This document shows, one piece after another, positions 33,800-42,093 of a stretch of DNA of 64,000 bases. The notes under the pieces were generated by a model that did no database searches, was not told where the DNA came from, and was given only the letters and a program-made list of their open reading frames with translations. A program made the translations under genes and the position numbers. This DNA comes from Mycobacteriales bacterium (GTDB lineage: Bacteria > Actinomycetota > Actinomycetes > Mycobacteriales > SCTD01), in NCBI GenBank assembly GCA_030697205.1, contig JAUYQP010000028.1:52607-116606 (forward strand), written 5' to 3'. The number at the start of each line of letters is the position of its first letter. Within the stretch, counting starts at the first letter, position 1.

Positions 33800-33808
33800 A
33801 GGACCCCG

Positions 33809-34435
33809 ATGACGGACACCCCGATGGGCCTGACGGACGCCGAGCTCGCCGCCGAGGGCGCGACGGCCCTGCCCACCAAGGAGGTCATGTCGCTACTCGA
33901 CCTCAACGCCGACCTCGACCTCGGCCTCGACGTGGCCGCGCCGATCGACCTCGCCGTCGCGGCCAACGCCAACATCGCCGCGCCCATCGACGCCGCCGCG
34001 TCGGCCAACCTGCTCTCGGTCGGCTCGACCGCGCAGTCGCTCACCGACCAGCAGGTCCTCATCGACCAGGGGATCTCCGGTGAGGCGATCGCCAACGCCC
34101 CGCAGACCTCCACGCTCGACCAGAGCAACGACACCGTCGAGGCGCCCGCCCCGGTCGCCGAGTCGCCGACCGTCGTCGGCGACGCCCTGTCCGGCGACCT
34201 GCTCGACATCAACGTCGACCTCGCGCTCGACGCCGACGTGGCCGCCCCGATCGCCGGGGCGGTCGCCGCCAACGCCAACGTCGCGGCGCCGATCGACGCC
34301 GCGGTCAGCGCCAACGTCGGCTCGATCGCGTCGGAGGCCACCGCTGTGTCTCAGCAGACCGCGGTCATCACGCAGGACCTCGACGACGTCACGGCGGAGG
34401 CCACCGCCGACCAGGACTCGACGATCGTCCAGTAG
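33809..34435 (+). CDS. AAPIDxAVAAN-repeat protein, putative substrate of the adjacent PqqD-M50 protease
   Basis: The product is 208 aa, strongly acidic, without Cys, Trp, a clear signal peptide or a membrane segment. It contains two copies of a roughly 45-residue unit: the first around residues 29-72 (LLDLNADLDLGLDVAAPIDL, AVAANANIAAPIDAAASAN) and the second around 132-175 (LLDINVDLALDADVAAPIAG, AVAANANVAAPIDAAVSAN). Each unit is a D/L-rich stretch followed by paired AAPI(D/A)xAxxAN motifs. The N-terminal 28 residues (MGLTDAELAAEGATALPTKE) resemble a leader segment. It lies 3 nt before the protease gene. A RiPP-like or proteolytically matured role is inferred; its real function is unknown. 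Confidence 0.6.
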   Translation: MTDTPMGLTDAELAAEGATALPTKEVMSLLDLNADLDLGLDVAAPIDLAVAANANIAAPIDAAASANLLSVGSTAQSLTDQQVLIDQGISGEAIANAPQTSTLDQSNDTVEAPAPVAESPTVVGDALSGDLLDINVDLALDADVAAPIAGAVAANANVAAPIDAAVSANVGSIASEATAVSQQTAVITQDLDDVTAEATADQDSTIVQ

Positions 34436-34438
34436 CAC

Positions 34439-36736
34439 GTGACCACCCCCACCCGCCCGACCAGCTCGACCCCGGCCCTCGCGCCCGGGGTCGAGCTGCT
34501 CGGCGAGCTCGCCGGCTCCGGCTACCGCGACGCGCCCGCCCTCGTGCGCCGCGGCGACGGCCAGACCCTGCAGCTCACCCCGCTGCTCTACGCCCTGCTG
34601 TCGCTCGTCGACGGCCGACGCGGCGCGGAGCAGATCGCCGACGCCCTGTCCGCCGAGCTCGACCGCCCCGTGGCGGCAGCGGACGTGACGCATCTGCTCG
34701 AGCACAAGCTGGTGCCCCTGGGGGTGCTCGGTGATGCCGACGGCGAGGCGCCGGCAGTGCAGAAGTCCAACCCGCTGCTGGCCCTGCGGCTCAAGGTCGT
34801 CGTCAGCGACCCGAAGGCCACCAACCGCATCACCGCTCCCTTCGCGCAGCTGCTGCGACCGTGGGTCGTCGTCCCCGTGCTCGTCGCCTTCGCCCTCACG
34901 ACCTGGTGGGTGCTGTTCGAGCGCGGGCTCGGTGCGGCCACCCGCGAAGCGCTCTACGAGCCGCACCTGCTGCTCGCGGTCTTCGGCCTCACCGTGCTGT
35001 CGGCGGGCTTCCACGAGCTCGGACACGCGGCGGCCTGCCGCTACGGCGGCGCCCAGCCGGGCGCGATGGGGGCCGGGCTCTACCTCGTCTGGCCGGCCTT
35101 CTACACCGACGTCGACGACTCCTACCGGCTCAGCCGCTGGGGCCGGCTGCGCGTCGACCTCGCCGGCCTCTACTTCAACTGCGTCTTCGCCGTCGGGATC
35201 GCGGGGCTGTGGTGGTTCGTGCGCGAGGACGCGCTGCTGCTCGGCGTCGCGACCCAGCTCGTGCAGATGGTGCGCCAGCTCGCACCGATCATCCGGGCCG
35301 ACGGCTACCACATCCTCGCCGACCTCACCGGCGTCCCCGACCTGTTCTCCCACCTCGGGCCGACCCTCAAGGCGCTGCTCCCCTGGCGGTGGGGACGCGG
35401 CCCGGCCAACCCCCTCAAGCCGTGGGCACGGGTCGTCGTGACGGCCTGGGTGCTCGTCGTCGCGCCGCTGCTGCTCGGCCTGCTCGTCCTCACCGTGCTG
35501 CTTCTCCCCCGCCTGCTCGCCACCGCCTGGGACAGCCTCGACAGCCAGGGCGGCTCGCTCGCGTCGGACTTCGCCGATGGCGACGTCGTCGGCGGCCTCG
35601 CCCGGCTGCTGTCCCTGCTCGGGCTGGTCCTGCCGGCTGCCGCCGCCGTCTACCTGCTCTCGCGCATCGTGCGTCGGACAGCTGCGAAGGCCCGCACCGC
35701 GACCCGCGGCCGTCCCGTGCTGCGGGGCGCGACCCTGACCGCGGCCACCCTGCTGCTCGCCCTCCTCGCCTGGGCCTGGTGGCCCGCCGGGCAGTACGAG
35801 CCGGTGCGCACCGACGAGCGCGGCACCCTGCCGTCGCTGGTCTCGAGCGCCCCCGCCGCCGAGCGCCCCGTCACCCTCACCTCGGCCCGCTCCGCCATCG
35901 CGCTGGTGCCCCGTGACGCCGACCAGCCGACCCTGCTGCTCGTCCGCCCCGACGGCGGCGGCCCGCTGCAGGCCCTGGTCACGTCCGCCGACGGCGGCCC
36001 GGCCCGGGTCTTCCCCTTCCGCATCCCGGAGGAGGCGCTGGAGGGCGACAACCAGGCCGTCGCCCTCGGCACCGAGGACGGCGGTGTGGTCTACGACGTG
36101 GCGCTCGCGATGGTGCGCGTCACCGACGGCGCCGACGTGACCCAGACCAACGAAGCGTTCGCGCTCGCCAGCTGCCGCGCCTGCACTACCGTCGCCGTCG
36201 CCTTCCAGGTCGTGCTCGTCGTCGGCGGTAGCGACACCGTCGTGCCCGTCAACACCGCGGTGGCCGCCAACTCCCAGTGCGTCGAGTGCCTCACCACGGC
36301 GCTCGCGACGCAGCTCGTCGTCACGCTGCGGTCGGTGCCGACCGCCGAGGTGGAGGCGCAGCTGGCCGAGGCCTGGGCGCGGCTCGACGGGGTGGAGGAC
36401 CGGGGCCTGGGTGTCGACGAGCTCTACGCCGAGGTGCAGGCCGTCCAGGCCGACATCCTCGACATCCTCGTGGCCGGCGGCCTCGTCGACGCCGAGGCCG
36501 TCACCACCACGACGGCGACGAGCAGCGCCTCACCGACGACGACGGCCGTCGCGACCTCCTCGGGCACCGCGAGCCCCGCTGCCTCGGCCGACCCGGCTGC
36601 GACGAGCTCGGCCCAGCCGACGGCGAGCGACCCGGGCACCGGCTCCTCCAGCCCCGGACCGACCACGCAGCCGACCACCGGCCCGACCGGAGAGCCGACC
36701 GCGGGCCCGACAGCCGCACCGAGCCCGACCGGCTAG
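34439..36736 (+). CDS. PqqD-domain M50 membrane metalloprotease
   Basis: The product is 765 aa. Residues about 16-100 form a PqqD-like (RiPP-recognition-type) domain: YRDAPALVRRGDGQTLQLTP, LLSLVDGRRGAEQIADALSA, LLEHKLVPLGVLGD. Several membrane helices follow, holding the M50 site H192-E-L-G-H196 in SAGFHELGHAAACRYGGAQP and D288 in IIRADGYHILADL. Another helix (ATLLLALLAWAWWPAGQYEP) leads to an outer domain with C579-x2-C582 and C614-x2-C617. The outer domain includes VPVNTAVAANSQC, which echoes the AAPIDxAVAAN motif of the upstream protein. The C-terminal 80 residues are a Thr/Pro/Ser stalk. The protein is known from annotations as a putative peptide zinc metalloprotease. It starts 3 nt after the upstream stop with no own ribosome site, so translation is coupled. 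Confidence 0.8.
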   Translation: MTTPTRPTSSTPALAPGVELLGELAGSGYRDAPALVRRGDGQTLQLTPLLYALLSLVDGRRGAEQIADALSAELDRPVAAADVTHLLEHKLVPLGVLGDADGEAPAVQKSNPLLALRLKVVVSDPKATNRITAPFAQLLRPWVVVPVLVAFALTTWWVLFERGLGAATREALYEPHLLLAVFGLTVLSAGFHELGHAAACRYGGAQPGAMGAGLYLVWPAFYTDVDDSYRLSRWGRLRVDLAGLYFNCVFAVGIAGLWWFVREDALLLGVATQLVQMVRQLAPIIRADGYHILADLTGVPDLFSHLGPTLKALLPWRWGRGPANPLKPWARVVVTAWVLVVAPLLLGLLVLTVLLLPRLLATAWDSLDSQGGSLASDFADGDVVGGLARLLSLLGLVLPAAAAVYLLSRIVRRTAAKARTATRGRPVLRGATLTAATLLLALLAWAWWPAGQYEPVRTDERGTLPSLVSSAPAAERPVTLTSARSAIALVPRDADQPTLLLVRPDGGGPLQALVTSADGGPARVFPFRIPEEALEGDNQAVALGTEDGGVVYDVALAMVRVTDGADVTQTNEAFALASCRACTTVAVAFQVVLVVGGSDTVVPVNTAVAANSQCVECLTTALATQLVVTLRSVPTAEVEAQLAEAWARLDGVEDRGLGVDELYAEVQAVQADILDILVAGGLVDAEAVTTTTATSSASPTTTAVATSSGTASPAASADPAATSSAQPTASDPGTGSSSPGPTTQPTTGPTGEPTAGPTAAPSPTG

Positions 36737-37146
36737 CCGTCGAGCTTGTAACGCACCTCGAGCTGCTCCGCGCACAGCCGCTGCACCTTGACCGTGCCCT
36801 CGACCGGGCCGGTGAAGAAGGCCTCGGCCTCGACCGCCTCCTGGTCGGTGGACTCGATGCGGAAGCCGGCCGCGGTCAGCCGCGCCACGAGGTCGTCACG
36901 CAACGCCAGGAAGTCGGTGCCGGGCACCCGCCCGAAGACGATGCGGGTCGCGCCCTGCGACGCCGGGGCGTAGAGGACCTGGTCGGCGAGCGCCGGAAAT
37001 CCCGTGGGCAGGACCGCGGCGGGGTCAGCCGGCGGCAGCGAGGTGCACGGCACGCCGGGGTCGGCCTGCGGCGTCGTGGCGCCCCCGCCGCAGCCGGCGA
37101 GCAGCAGCGCACCAGCGACCAGCCCCCCGAACAGCAGCGCCCTCAC
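36733..37146 (-). CDS. Lipoprotein, 137 aa
   Basis: GTG 37146 overlaps the preceding stop as GTGA. The signal MRALLFGGLVAGALLLAGC has a lipobox (LAGC). The mature domain (ALADQVLYAPASQGATRIVF, LALRDDLVARLTAAGFRIES, GTVKVQRLCAEQLEVRYKLD) is a small alpha-beta unit with two Cys outside the lipobox. Family not recognised. It converges on the M50 gene and overlaps its stop by 4 bp. Confidence 0.7.
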   Translation of the reverse strand: MRALLFGGLVAGALLLAGCGGGATTPQADPGVPCTSLPPADPAAVLPTGFPALADQVLYAPASQGATRIVFGRVPGTDFLALRDDLVARLTAAGFRIESTDQEAVEAEAFFTGPVEGTVKVQRLCAEQLEVRYKLDG

Positions 37147-37526
37147 AGGTCGCTGACCGCGGGCCCGGAGGCCTCGCCGAGCGAGACCTGGGTGGCGTCC
37201 ACCGCGCGCCGGCTCGGCTGGACCGTCTCGACGGAGGCACTGTCGTCGGCGACGAGCACCTCGAAGGCGCTCGGCTCGTCGACGGCCTGCGCCAGCAGCG
37301 GCGCGGCGTCGACCTTCACGTCGTAGGCCCCGAGGCTGCGGCGGTAGGCCCCGACGCCCTCCCACTCGGTCGAGAGCACCCACGCTGTGGGGTCGTCGGC
37401 GGCGCGACCGACCCGACCGCGGACGTAACCCGGCCGCGCGGAGAAGGCCGCGAGGGCCGCGCGGGCCCGCTCGAGGAAGGGACCGGCGTCGTCCTGAGGG
37501 ACCACGAAGCGGGAGACGACGAGCAC
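37143..37526 (-). CDS. Antibiotic-biosynthesis-monooxygenase (ABM) domain protein
   Basis: GTG 37526 is preferred because TAGCCT lies exactly 7 nt upstream, the same arrangement as recO; ATG 37547 is the alternative and would overlap the divergent gene's start. The 127-aa product starts LVVSRFVVPQDDAGPFLERA and continues RPGYVRGRVGRAADDPTAWV LSTEWEGVGAYRRSLGAYDV, a ferredoxin-like ABM fold as in small monooxygenases or haem-degrading proteins. Catalytic residues are not assignable. It is co-translated with the downstream lipoprotein. Confidence 0.75.
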   Translation of the reverse strand: MLVVSRFVVPQDDAGPFLERARAALAAFSARPGYVRGRVGRAADDPTAWVLSTEWEGVGAYRRSLGAYDVKVDAAPLLAQAVDEPSAFEVLVADDSASVETVQPSRRAVDATQVSLGEASGPAVSDL

Positions 37527-37533
37527 GGGTGGA

Positions 37534-37539
37534 AGGCTA
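37534..37539 (-). promoter_or_regulatory. -10 box for the ABM gene
   Basis: TAGCCT on the minus strand, 7 nt before GTG 37526. Confidence 0.5.
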
Positions 37540-37545
37540 GTGGGC

Positions 37546-37866
37546 ATGCCACCGCCCCGCCGCAGGACCGCCCCGCCCCCCGCGCCCCGGACGGGGCTGC
37601 GCGGCGCCGTCGAGCGCCGCAGCAGCGTCGCGCTCGTCTACCTCTCGCAGCGCCCGTCGTGGACCCTGCCACTTGTGACCGGCCTGCTGCTCGTGGCCGG
37701 CCTGCTCGCCCCCGCCTCCGTGGGGGTGCCGCTGCTCGTTCTGGTGCTGCTGCTCGTCGGCTGGCTGTCCTACCTGTCCTGGCCCGCCGTGCAGGGCCTC
37801 GGGCGCGGCCTGCGGCTCGGGGTGCTCGCGCTGCTGGTGCTGGCGGTCGTGCAGCGGGTCGCCTGA
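37546..37866 (+). CDS. Small membrane protein, 106 aa (DUF6703-like)
   Basis: ATG 37546 shares the GCATGC palindrome with an ATG on the other strand. The N-terminal 30 residues are Pro/Arg-rich (PPPRRRTAPPPAPRTGLRGA), then SQRPSWTLPLVTGLLLVAGL and two further hydrophobic stretches give three membrane helices. Families like this are common and unstudied in actinobacteria; the number in the call is from memory and uncertain. A hairpin follows the stop. Confidence 0.6.
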   Translation: MPPPRRRTAPPPAPRTGLRGAVERRSSVALVYLSQRPSWTLPLVTGLLLVAGLLAPASVGVPLLVLVLLLVGWLSYLSWPAVQGLGRGLRLGVLALLVLAVVQRVA

Positions 37867-37884
37867 CGACAGACCGGCATGAAC

Positions 37885-37903
37885 CGGACGGGCTCGCCGT
37901 CCG
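37885..37903 (+). terminator. Hairpin after the small membrane protein gene
   Basis: CGGACGG and CCGTCCG pair around GCTCG, a 7-bp stem 18 bp after the stop. Confidence 0.5.
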
Positions 37904-37956
37904 TAGACCTCCCTGACGAGCCCGCGCGCCGCGCAGGCCACGCACCAGGAGGTCCC

Positions 37957-38634
37957 GTGCTCCGCACCCGCACCCTGCTCCTCACCGGCGTCCTCGCCAC
38001 GGCCGCGCTCGGCGCGTCCGTCGGCCTGCTCACCGGATCGGCGACCGCCGCCGGCGAGCGCCCCGTCGCCTACGTCAACCCCGACACCGGCAAGGCCACC
38101 TTCAACCCCAACGCCATGGCCTCCTCCGACTGCGGCTCGCCCGACCAGCGCGACACCCAGCCGCTCGGTGACGAGGCGACCGGAATGGGCAACGTCCACG
38201 TCGACGCGTGCCTGTTCTCCGGCAGCAGCAAGGTCGACGTCAAGGCCGCCTTCGAGGTCGGCGGCGTCGGCAAGGTCACCGGCTGCCCCGACGCCGACAT
38301 GACCGGCCCGAAGACCGCCACCAAGACCGACACGTCCTGCATCCAGGACGGCTTCGAGGCCGCCAACAGCGAGTACCACGTGCGCGTCACCTCGGCGACC
38401 GCCGGCGTGCAGACCGTGACCTTCTGCGCCGACCCCGAGGGCGACGGCTGCGCCAACGCCGAGGCGACCTCGGTCGTGCGCATCACCTGGGGCGCCCCGA
38501 CCGGCGGCGTCTCGGCCGGCGGGCGCAGCGACACGAGCGGCCTGCCCAGCGGTGCCGTCGCGGTCGCGACGCTCGCCCTGCTCGGCGCCCTCGGCGCGAC
38601 CAGCGTCGCGGTCCGCCAGGCGGCCCGCCGCTGA
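37957..38634 (+). CDS. Secreted wall-type protein with LPSG sorting-like tail
   Basis: GTG 37957 follows AGGAGG. The 225-aa product has a signal peptide (LLLTGVLATAALGASVGLLT), a Cys-containing extracellular domain (VAYVNPDTGKATFNPNAMAS; GNVHVDACLFSGSSKVDV; QTVTFCADPEGDGCANAEA), and a tail DTSGLPSGAVAVATLALLGA, then a short hydrophobic stretch and RQAARR. This is the layout of a sortase substrate (motif, membrane helix, basic end) but with LPSG instead of LPxTG. A class F sortase gene begins 59 bp later on the same strand, so the two probably work together. Confidence 0.7.
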   Translation: MLRTRTLLLTGVLATAALGASVGLLTGSATAAGERPVAYVNPDTGKATFNPNAMASSDCGSPDQRDTQPLGDEATGMGNVHVDACLFSGSSKVDVKAAFEVGGVGKVTGCPDADMTGPKTATKTDTSCIQDGFEAANSEYHVRVTSATAGVQTVTFCADPEGDGCANAEATSVVRITWGAPTGGVSAGGRSDTSGLPSGAVAVATLALLGALGATSVAVRQAARR

Positions 38635-38693
38635 GCACTGACCCGGCGCGAGCTGCTGGGCACCGGGTCTCCCCCGGTGCCCGGCGGCTCGCC

Positions 38694-39284
38694 GTGCCCG
38701 TGGTCGCGGGCCTGCTGGCGCTGGACCTCGCGGTCGCCGGCGGGCTCGTCCTGCTGCGCACCGCTGTCCCGGCCGCCGTGGCCGACCCCGGCCCTGGCGT
38801 GCCGCTGACGGCCGCACTGGGCGCGCTGCGTGCCGGTGCGCCCCCGACCGTCACCACCCCCCGCGTCCGGGTCCCCGCCCTCGAGGTCGACGCCCCGGTC
38901 ATCGGCCTCGCGACCCGCGACGGCGTCCTCGACGTCCCGCGCACCGCCTCCGACGTCGGGCTGTGGTCGGCCGGGCCGGTCCCGGGTGACCCGGGAGCCG
39001 CCGTGCTCGTCGGCCACGTCGACCTCGACGGGGTGCCCGGTGTCTTCGCCCGGCTCGGCGACCTGCGACCCGGGACGAGGATCGTCGTACGACGTCCTGA
39101 TGGCCGTGACGCGACGTTCCTCGTCGACCGCGTCCAGCAGCACGCGAAGACCGCGTTCCCGACCGACGAGGTCTACGCGCCGACCGAGCGGCCGTCGCTG
39201 CGCCTGGTCACGTGCGGCGGCGCCTTCGACCGGCGCACCGGGCACTACCGCGACAACGTGGTGGCCTTCGCCGTCCTGGCCTGA
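38694..39284 (+). CDS. Class F sortase
   Basis: GTG 38694 (or 38700) gives about 196 aa with an N-terminal membrane anchor (VVAGLLALDLAVAGGLVLLR). The beta-barrel carries the catalytic His in AAVLVGHVDLDGVPGVFARL, the Cys in LRLVTCGGAFDRRTGHYRDN, and the Arg in the same segment; T-C-G-G-x-F-D is characteristic of actinobacterial class F sortases. The enzyme would cleave a sorting motif and attach the protein to the wall. The upstream gene encodes the probable substrate. The last 40 bp overlap the convergent yibE-like gene. Confidence 0.85.
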   Translation: MPVVAGLLALDLAVAGGLVLLRTAVPAAVADPGPGVPLTAALGALRAGAPPTVTTPRVRVPALEVDAPVIGLATRDGVLDVPRTASDVGLWSAGPVPGDPGAAVLVGHVDLDGVPGVFARLGDLRPGTRIVVRRPDGRDATFLVDRVQQHAKTAFPTDEVYAPTERPSLRLVTCGGAFDRRTGHYRDNVVAFAVLA

Positions 39285-40426
39285 GCACCGGCCTGCCCCG
39301 CCACGAGCGACGCGACGGCCGTGGTGATGGGCACCGACAGCACCAGACCGATCGTGCCCACGGCCGTGCGGACCAGCTCCACGGCGATGAGATCACCGGT
39401 GAGGACCTGGCCGACCGGCCGGTCGAGCAGCGTGAAGACGAGCAGCAGCGGCAGGGCCGCGCCGGCGTAGGCGAACACCAGCGTGTAGACGCTGCTGGCG
39501 ATGTGGTCGCGACCGATGCGCATCGCCCTGCGGTAGACGGCGAGCCGGCTCGCCAGCGGGTCGCTCGCGCGCAGCTCGAAGACCGCGCTCGACTGGGTGA
39601 TGGTGACGTCGTTGAGCACGCCGAGCGCGCCGATCACGAAGCCGCACAGCAGCAGCTCGCGCACGTCGACCCCGGCGGCGAAGCCCTGCAGCGCGACGGT
39701 CTCCTCCGACGACAGCCCCGTGATGCGGGTGAGGTCGACCGACAGGCTCGACAGGGCCGCGCAGATGCCGAGGCTCAGCAGGGTGCCGACGAGCGCGGCG
39801 CTGGTGCGGGCGCTGAGGCCGTGGGCGAGGTAGAGGACGACGAACAGCAGCGCGCTCGACGCGGTCAGCGCGACGGCGATCGGGCTGCTCCCCTCGAGGA
39901 TGGCCGGCAGCACGAAGACCACGACCCCGACGGCGGTGACACCGACGCCCAGGATCGCCGCGAGACCGCGCCACCGCGCGACCGCGACGACGACCACCGC
40001 GGTGAGCAGGCCGAGCAGGAGCAGCGGCCGGTCGCGCTGGAAGTCGACCAGCGCGTAGGTCTCGAGACCGGCCACGTCGACGTACTTCGCGAGCTTCACC
40101 GCGTCGCCGACCACCAGCCGCGGCTGGCCCGCACCGGGGTCGACCTCGACCTCCTGACGCTCACCACCGTTGAGCTCGAAGGCCACCTGCTGGCAGCGCC
40201 CCTCCGCCTCCACCGAGCCGCAGTCGACCTCCCGCACCTCGACGACGCGGGCGGCGACGACGGCGTCGGGCACGAACTGGTCGGCGTCGGCGGCGCGGGT
40301 CCGCTCGGCGGGCCACAGCACGACGAGCGAGACGAGCGTGACGAGCAGGCACGGCAGGAGCAGCGCGGTGAGCAGCAGCCTGCCCCGCCGGTCAGCCGGG
40401 GGCGCGGGCGTCCCGTGGTCGTGCAC
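39245..40426 (-). CDS. YibE/F-family membrane protein
   Basis: GTG 40426 gives 393 aa; the longer upstream frame is a shadow of uppS. After a cytoplasmic His/Pro start (HDHGTPAPPADRRGRLL) there is a first helix, an extracytoplasmic loop with two Cys (VDCGSVEAEGRCQQVAFELN), then a block of about seven helices with the family's DVTITQSSAVFELRASDP and SSVYTLVFAYAGAALPLLLV segments. The family is predicted to be a transporter-like membrane protein of unknown substrate. Its end overlaps the sortase gene by 40 bp. Confidence 0.82.
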   Translation of the reverse strand: MHDHGTPAPPADRRGRLLLTALLLPCLLVTLVSLVVLWPAERTRAADADQFVPDAVVAARVVEVREVDCGSVEAEGRCQQVAFELNGGERQEVEVDPGAGQPRLVVGDAVKLAKYVDVAGLETYALVDFQRDRPLLLLGLLTAVVVVAVARWRGLAAILGVGVTAVGVVVFVLPAILEGSSPIAVALTASSALLFVVLYLAHGLSARTSAALVGTLLSLGICAALSSLSVDLTRITGLSSEETVALQGFAAGVDVRELLLCGFVIGALGVLNDVTITQSSAVFELRASDPLASRLAVYRRAMRIGRDHIASSVYTLVFAYAGAALPLLLVFTLLDRPVGQVLTGDLIAVELVRTAVGTIGLVLSVPITTAVASLVAGQAGAQARTAKATTLSR

Positions 40427-40457
40427 TACGACCCGCCGCAGCCGAGCGAACGGCTGG

Positions 40458-41246
40458 TCACTCGGCCACCTCGTTGGGGACCGCGCCGCCGTAGCGACGG
40501 TCGCGCGAGGCGTAGGTCTCGCAGGCCCGCCACAGCACCCGCCGGTCGACGTCGGGCCACAGCTCCGGCACGAAGACCAGCTCGGCGTAGGCGCTCTGCC
40601 AGAGCAGGAAGTTCGACGTCCGCTGCTCGCCGCTGGTGCGCAGGAAGAGGTCGACGTCGGGCATGTCGGGCTCGTCGAGGTAGCGCGCGAGGACCCGCTC
40701 GTCGACCTTCGCCGGGTCGAGCCGGCCGGCCGCGACGTCGAGGGCGAGAGCCTTCGCGGCGTCGGCGATCTCGGCACGACCGCCGTAGTTGACGCACATC
40801 GTCAGGGTGCAGACCCGGTTGCGGCGGGTCAGCTCCTCCGCCGCTTCGAGCTCGTTGATGACCGAGCGCCACAGCCGTGGGCGGCGGCCGGCCCAGCGGA
40901 CCCGCACCCCGAGCTCGTGCATCTCGTCGCGGCGGCGGCGGATGACGTCGCGGTTGAAGCCCATGAGGAAGCGCACCTCGTCGGGGCTGCGCTTCCAGTT
41001 CTCCGTCGAGAAGGCGTAGGCGCTGACGTGACCGATGCCGAGCTCGATCGCCCCCTCGACGACGTCGAACAGCGACGCCTCGCCCGCCTCGTGGCCCTTC
41101 GTGCGCGGCAGCCCGCGGTCCTTGGCCCAGCGGCCGTTGCCGTCCATGACGATCGCGACGTGGCGGGGTACGAGGTCCTTCGGGATCGCCGGCGGGCGGG
41201 CACCGCTGGGGTGCGGCGTCGGCGGCCGGGTCGGTGGTCGCGTCAT
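40458..41246 (-). CDS. uppS: Isoprenyl transferase (undecaprenyl/decaprenyl diphosphate synthase)
   Basis: ATG 41246 overlaps the recO stop as ATGA; 262 aa. The cis-prenyltransferase motifs are [20 protein letters not shown] (catalytic Asp), [20 protein letters not shown] and [20 protein letters not shown]. It builds the polyprenyl diphosphate carrier lipid for wall synthesis. The recO-uppS order is standard in actinobacteria. The N-terminal 20 residues are Pro/Thr-rich and dispensable-looking. Confidence 0.95.
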   Translation of the reverse strand: MTRPPTRPPTPHPSGARPPAIPKDLVPRHVAIVMDGNGRWAKDRGLPRTKGHEAGEASLFDVVEGAIELGIGHVSAYAFSTENWKRSPDEVRFLMGFNRDVIRRRRDEMHELGVRVRWAGRRPRLWRSVINELEAAEELTRRNRVCTLTMCVNYGGRAEIADAAKALALDVAAGRLDPAKVDERVLARYLDEPDMPDVDLFLRTSGEQRTSNFLLWQSAYAELVFVPELWPDVDRRVLWRACETYASRDRRYGGAVPNEVAE

Positions 41247-41998
41247 GTCCGCTCCACCAGCGGCAGCGATCGCAGCCCGCGCTCGAGGTGCCACTGCAGG
41301 TGCGCGGCGACCAGGCCGCTGGCCTCCCGGCGCGAGCGCGGGTCGGAGCCCTCCGCGCCCGCCCAGTCGCCCTCGAGCAGGTCGGTCATCAGCGCGAGCG
41401 CGGCCGGTGGAGGCGAGGCCGAACCTGCCGGGCGGCAGGCCGCGCAGACCACGCCGCCGGCCGGGACGGAGAAGGCCCGGTGCGGGCCCGGCTCGCCGCA
41501 GCGCGCGCAGTCCCACAGCGCGGGTGCGTAGCCGGCCACCGTCATCGCCCGCAGCAGGAAGGCGTCGAGCACGAGCGACGGGTCGCGCTGGGGACCCTCA
41601 CCGCCCCCGGTGCCGGGGCCGGCCAGCGCGCGCAGCGCCCCGATCACCAGCAGGAACAGCCGCATCGACGGCTCGCGCTCCTCCGCGGTCAACCGCTCGG
41701 CGGTCTCGAGCACAGCGATCGCGGTCGTCCAGCGGGGGTAGTCGCCGACGAGCAGCGCGCCGTAGGGCGTGATGGTCTCGGCCTGGTTGACCACGTCGAG
41801 GGAGCGGCCGGCGTAGAGCTGCAGGTCGACGTGGCTGCCGGGCTCGACCGAGGCGCCGAACTTCGACCGGGTACGCCGCACGCCCTTGGCCACCGCCCTG
41901 ACCCGGCCGGTGCGCCGGGTCAGCACGGTGATGATGCGGTCCGCCTCGCCGAGCTTCTGGACGCGCAGGACGACGCCCTCGTCCCGGTAGAGCGTCAC
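41243..41998 (-). CDS. recO: DNA repair protein RecO
   Basis: The product is 251 aa. The N-terminal OB fold is [20 protein letters not shown] and [22 protein letters not shown]-terminal zinc site is formed by [11 protein letters not shown] and VVCAACRP. RecO loads RecA at gaps with RecR. GTG 41998 is preceded by TAGCCT at 7 nt, so translation probably starts on a leaderless message that continues into uppS. Confidence 0.95.
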   Translation of the reverse strand: MTLYRDEGVVLRVQKLGEADRIITVLTRRTGRVRAVAKGVRRTRSKFGASVEPGSHVDLQLYAGRSLDVVNQAETITPYGALLVGDYPRWTTAIAVLETAERLTAEEREPSMRLFLLVIGALRALAGPGTGGGEGPQRDPSLVLDAFLLRAMTVAGYAPALWDCARCGEPGPHRAFSVPAGGVVCAACRPAGSASPPPAALALMTDLLEGDWAGAEGSDPRSRREASGLVAAHLQWHLERGLRSLPLVERT

Positions 41999-42005
41999 GT
42001 CCCCG

Positions 42006-42011
42006 AGGCTA
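42006..42011 (-). promoter_or_regulatory. -10 box for recO-uppS
   Basis: TAGCCT, 7 nt before GTG 41998. Confidence 0.55.
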
Positions 42012-42093
42012 GCCCGCTCGGCGCGGTGCGGTCTGCGTGACGCCCCGTCGTGGCAGGGTTGGAGTCCGAACGGACGCGGGCAGGAGGTGGACG

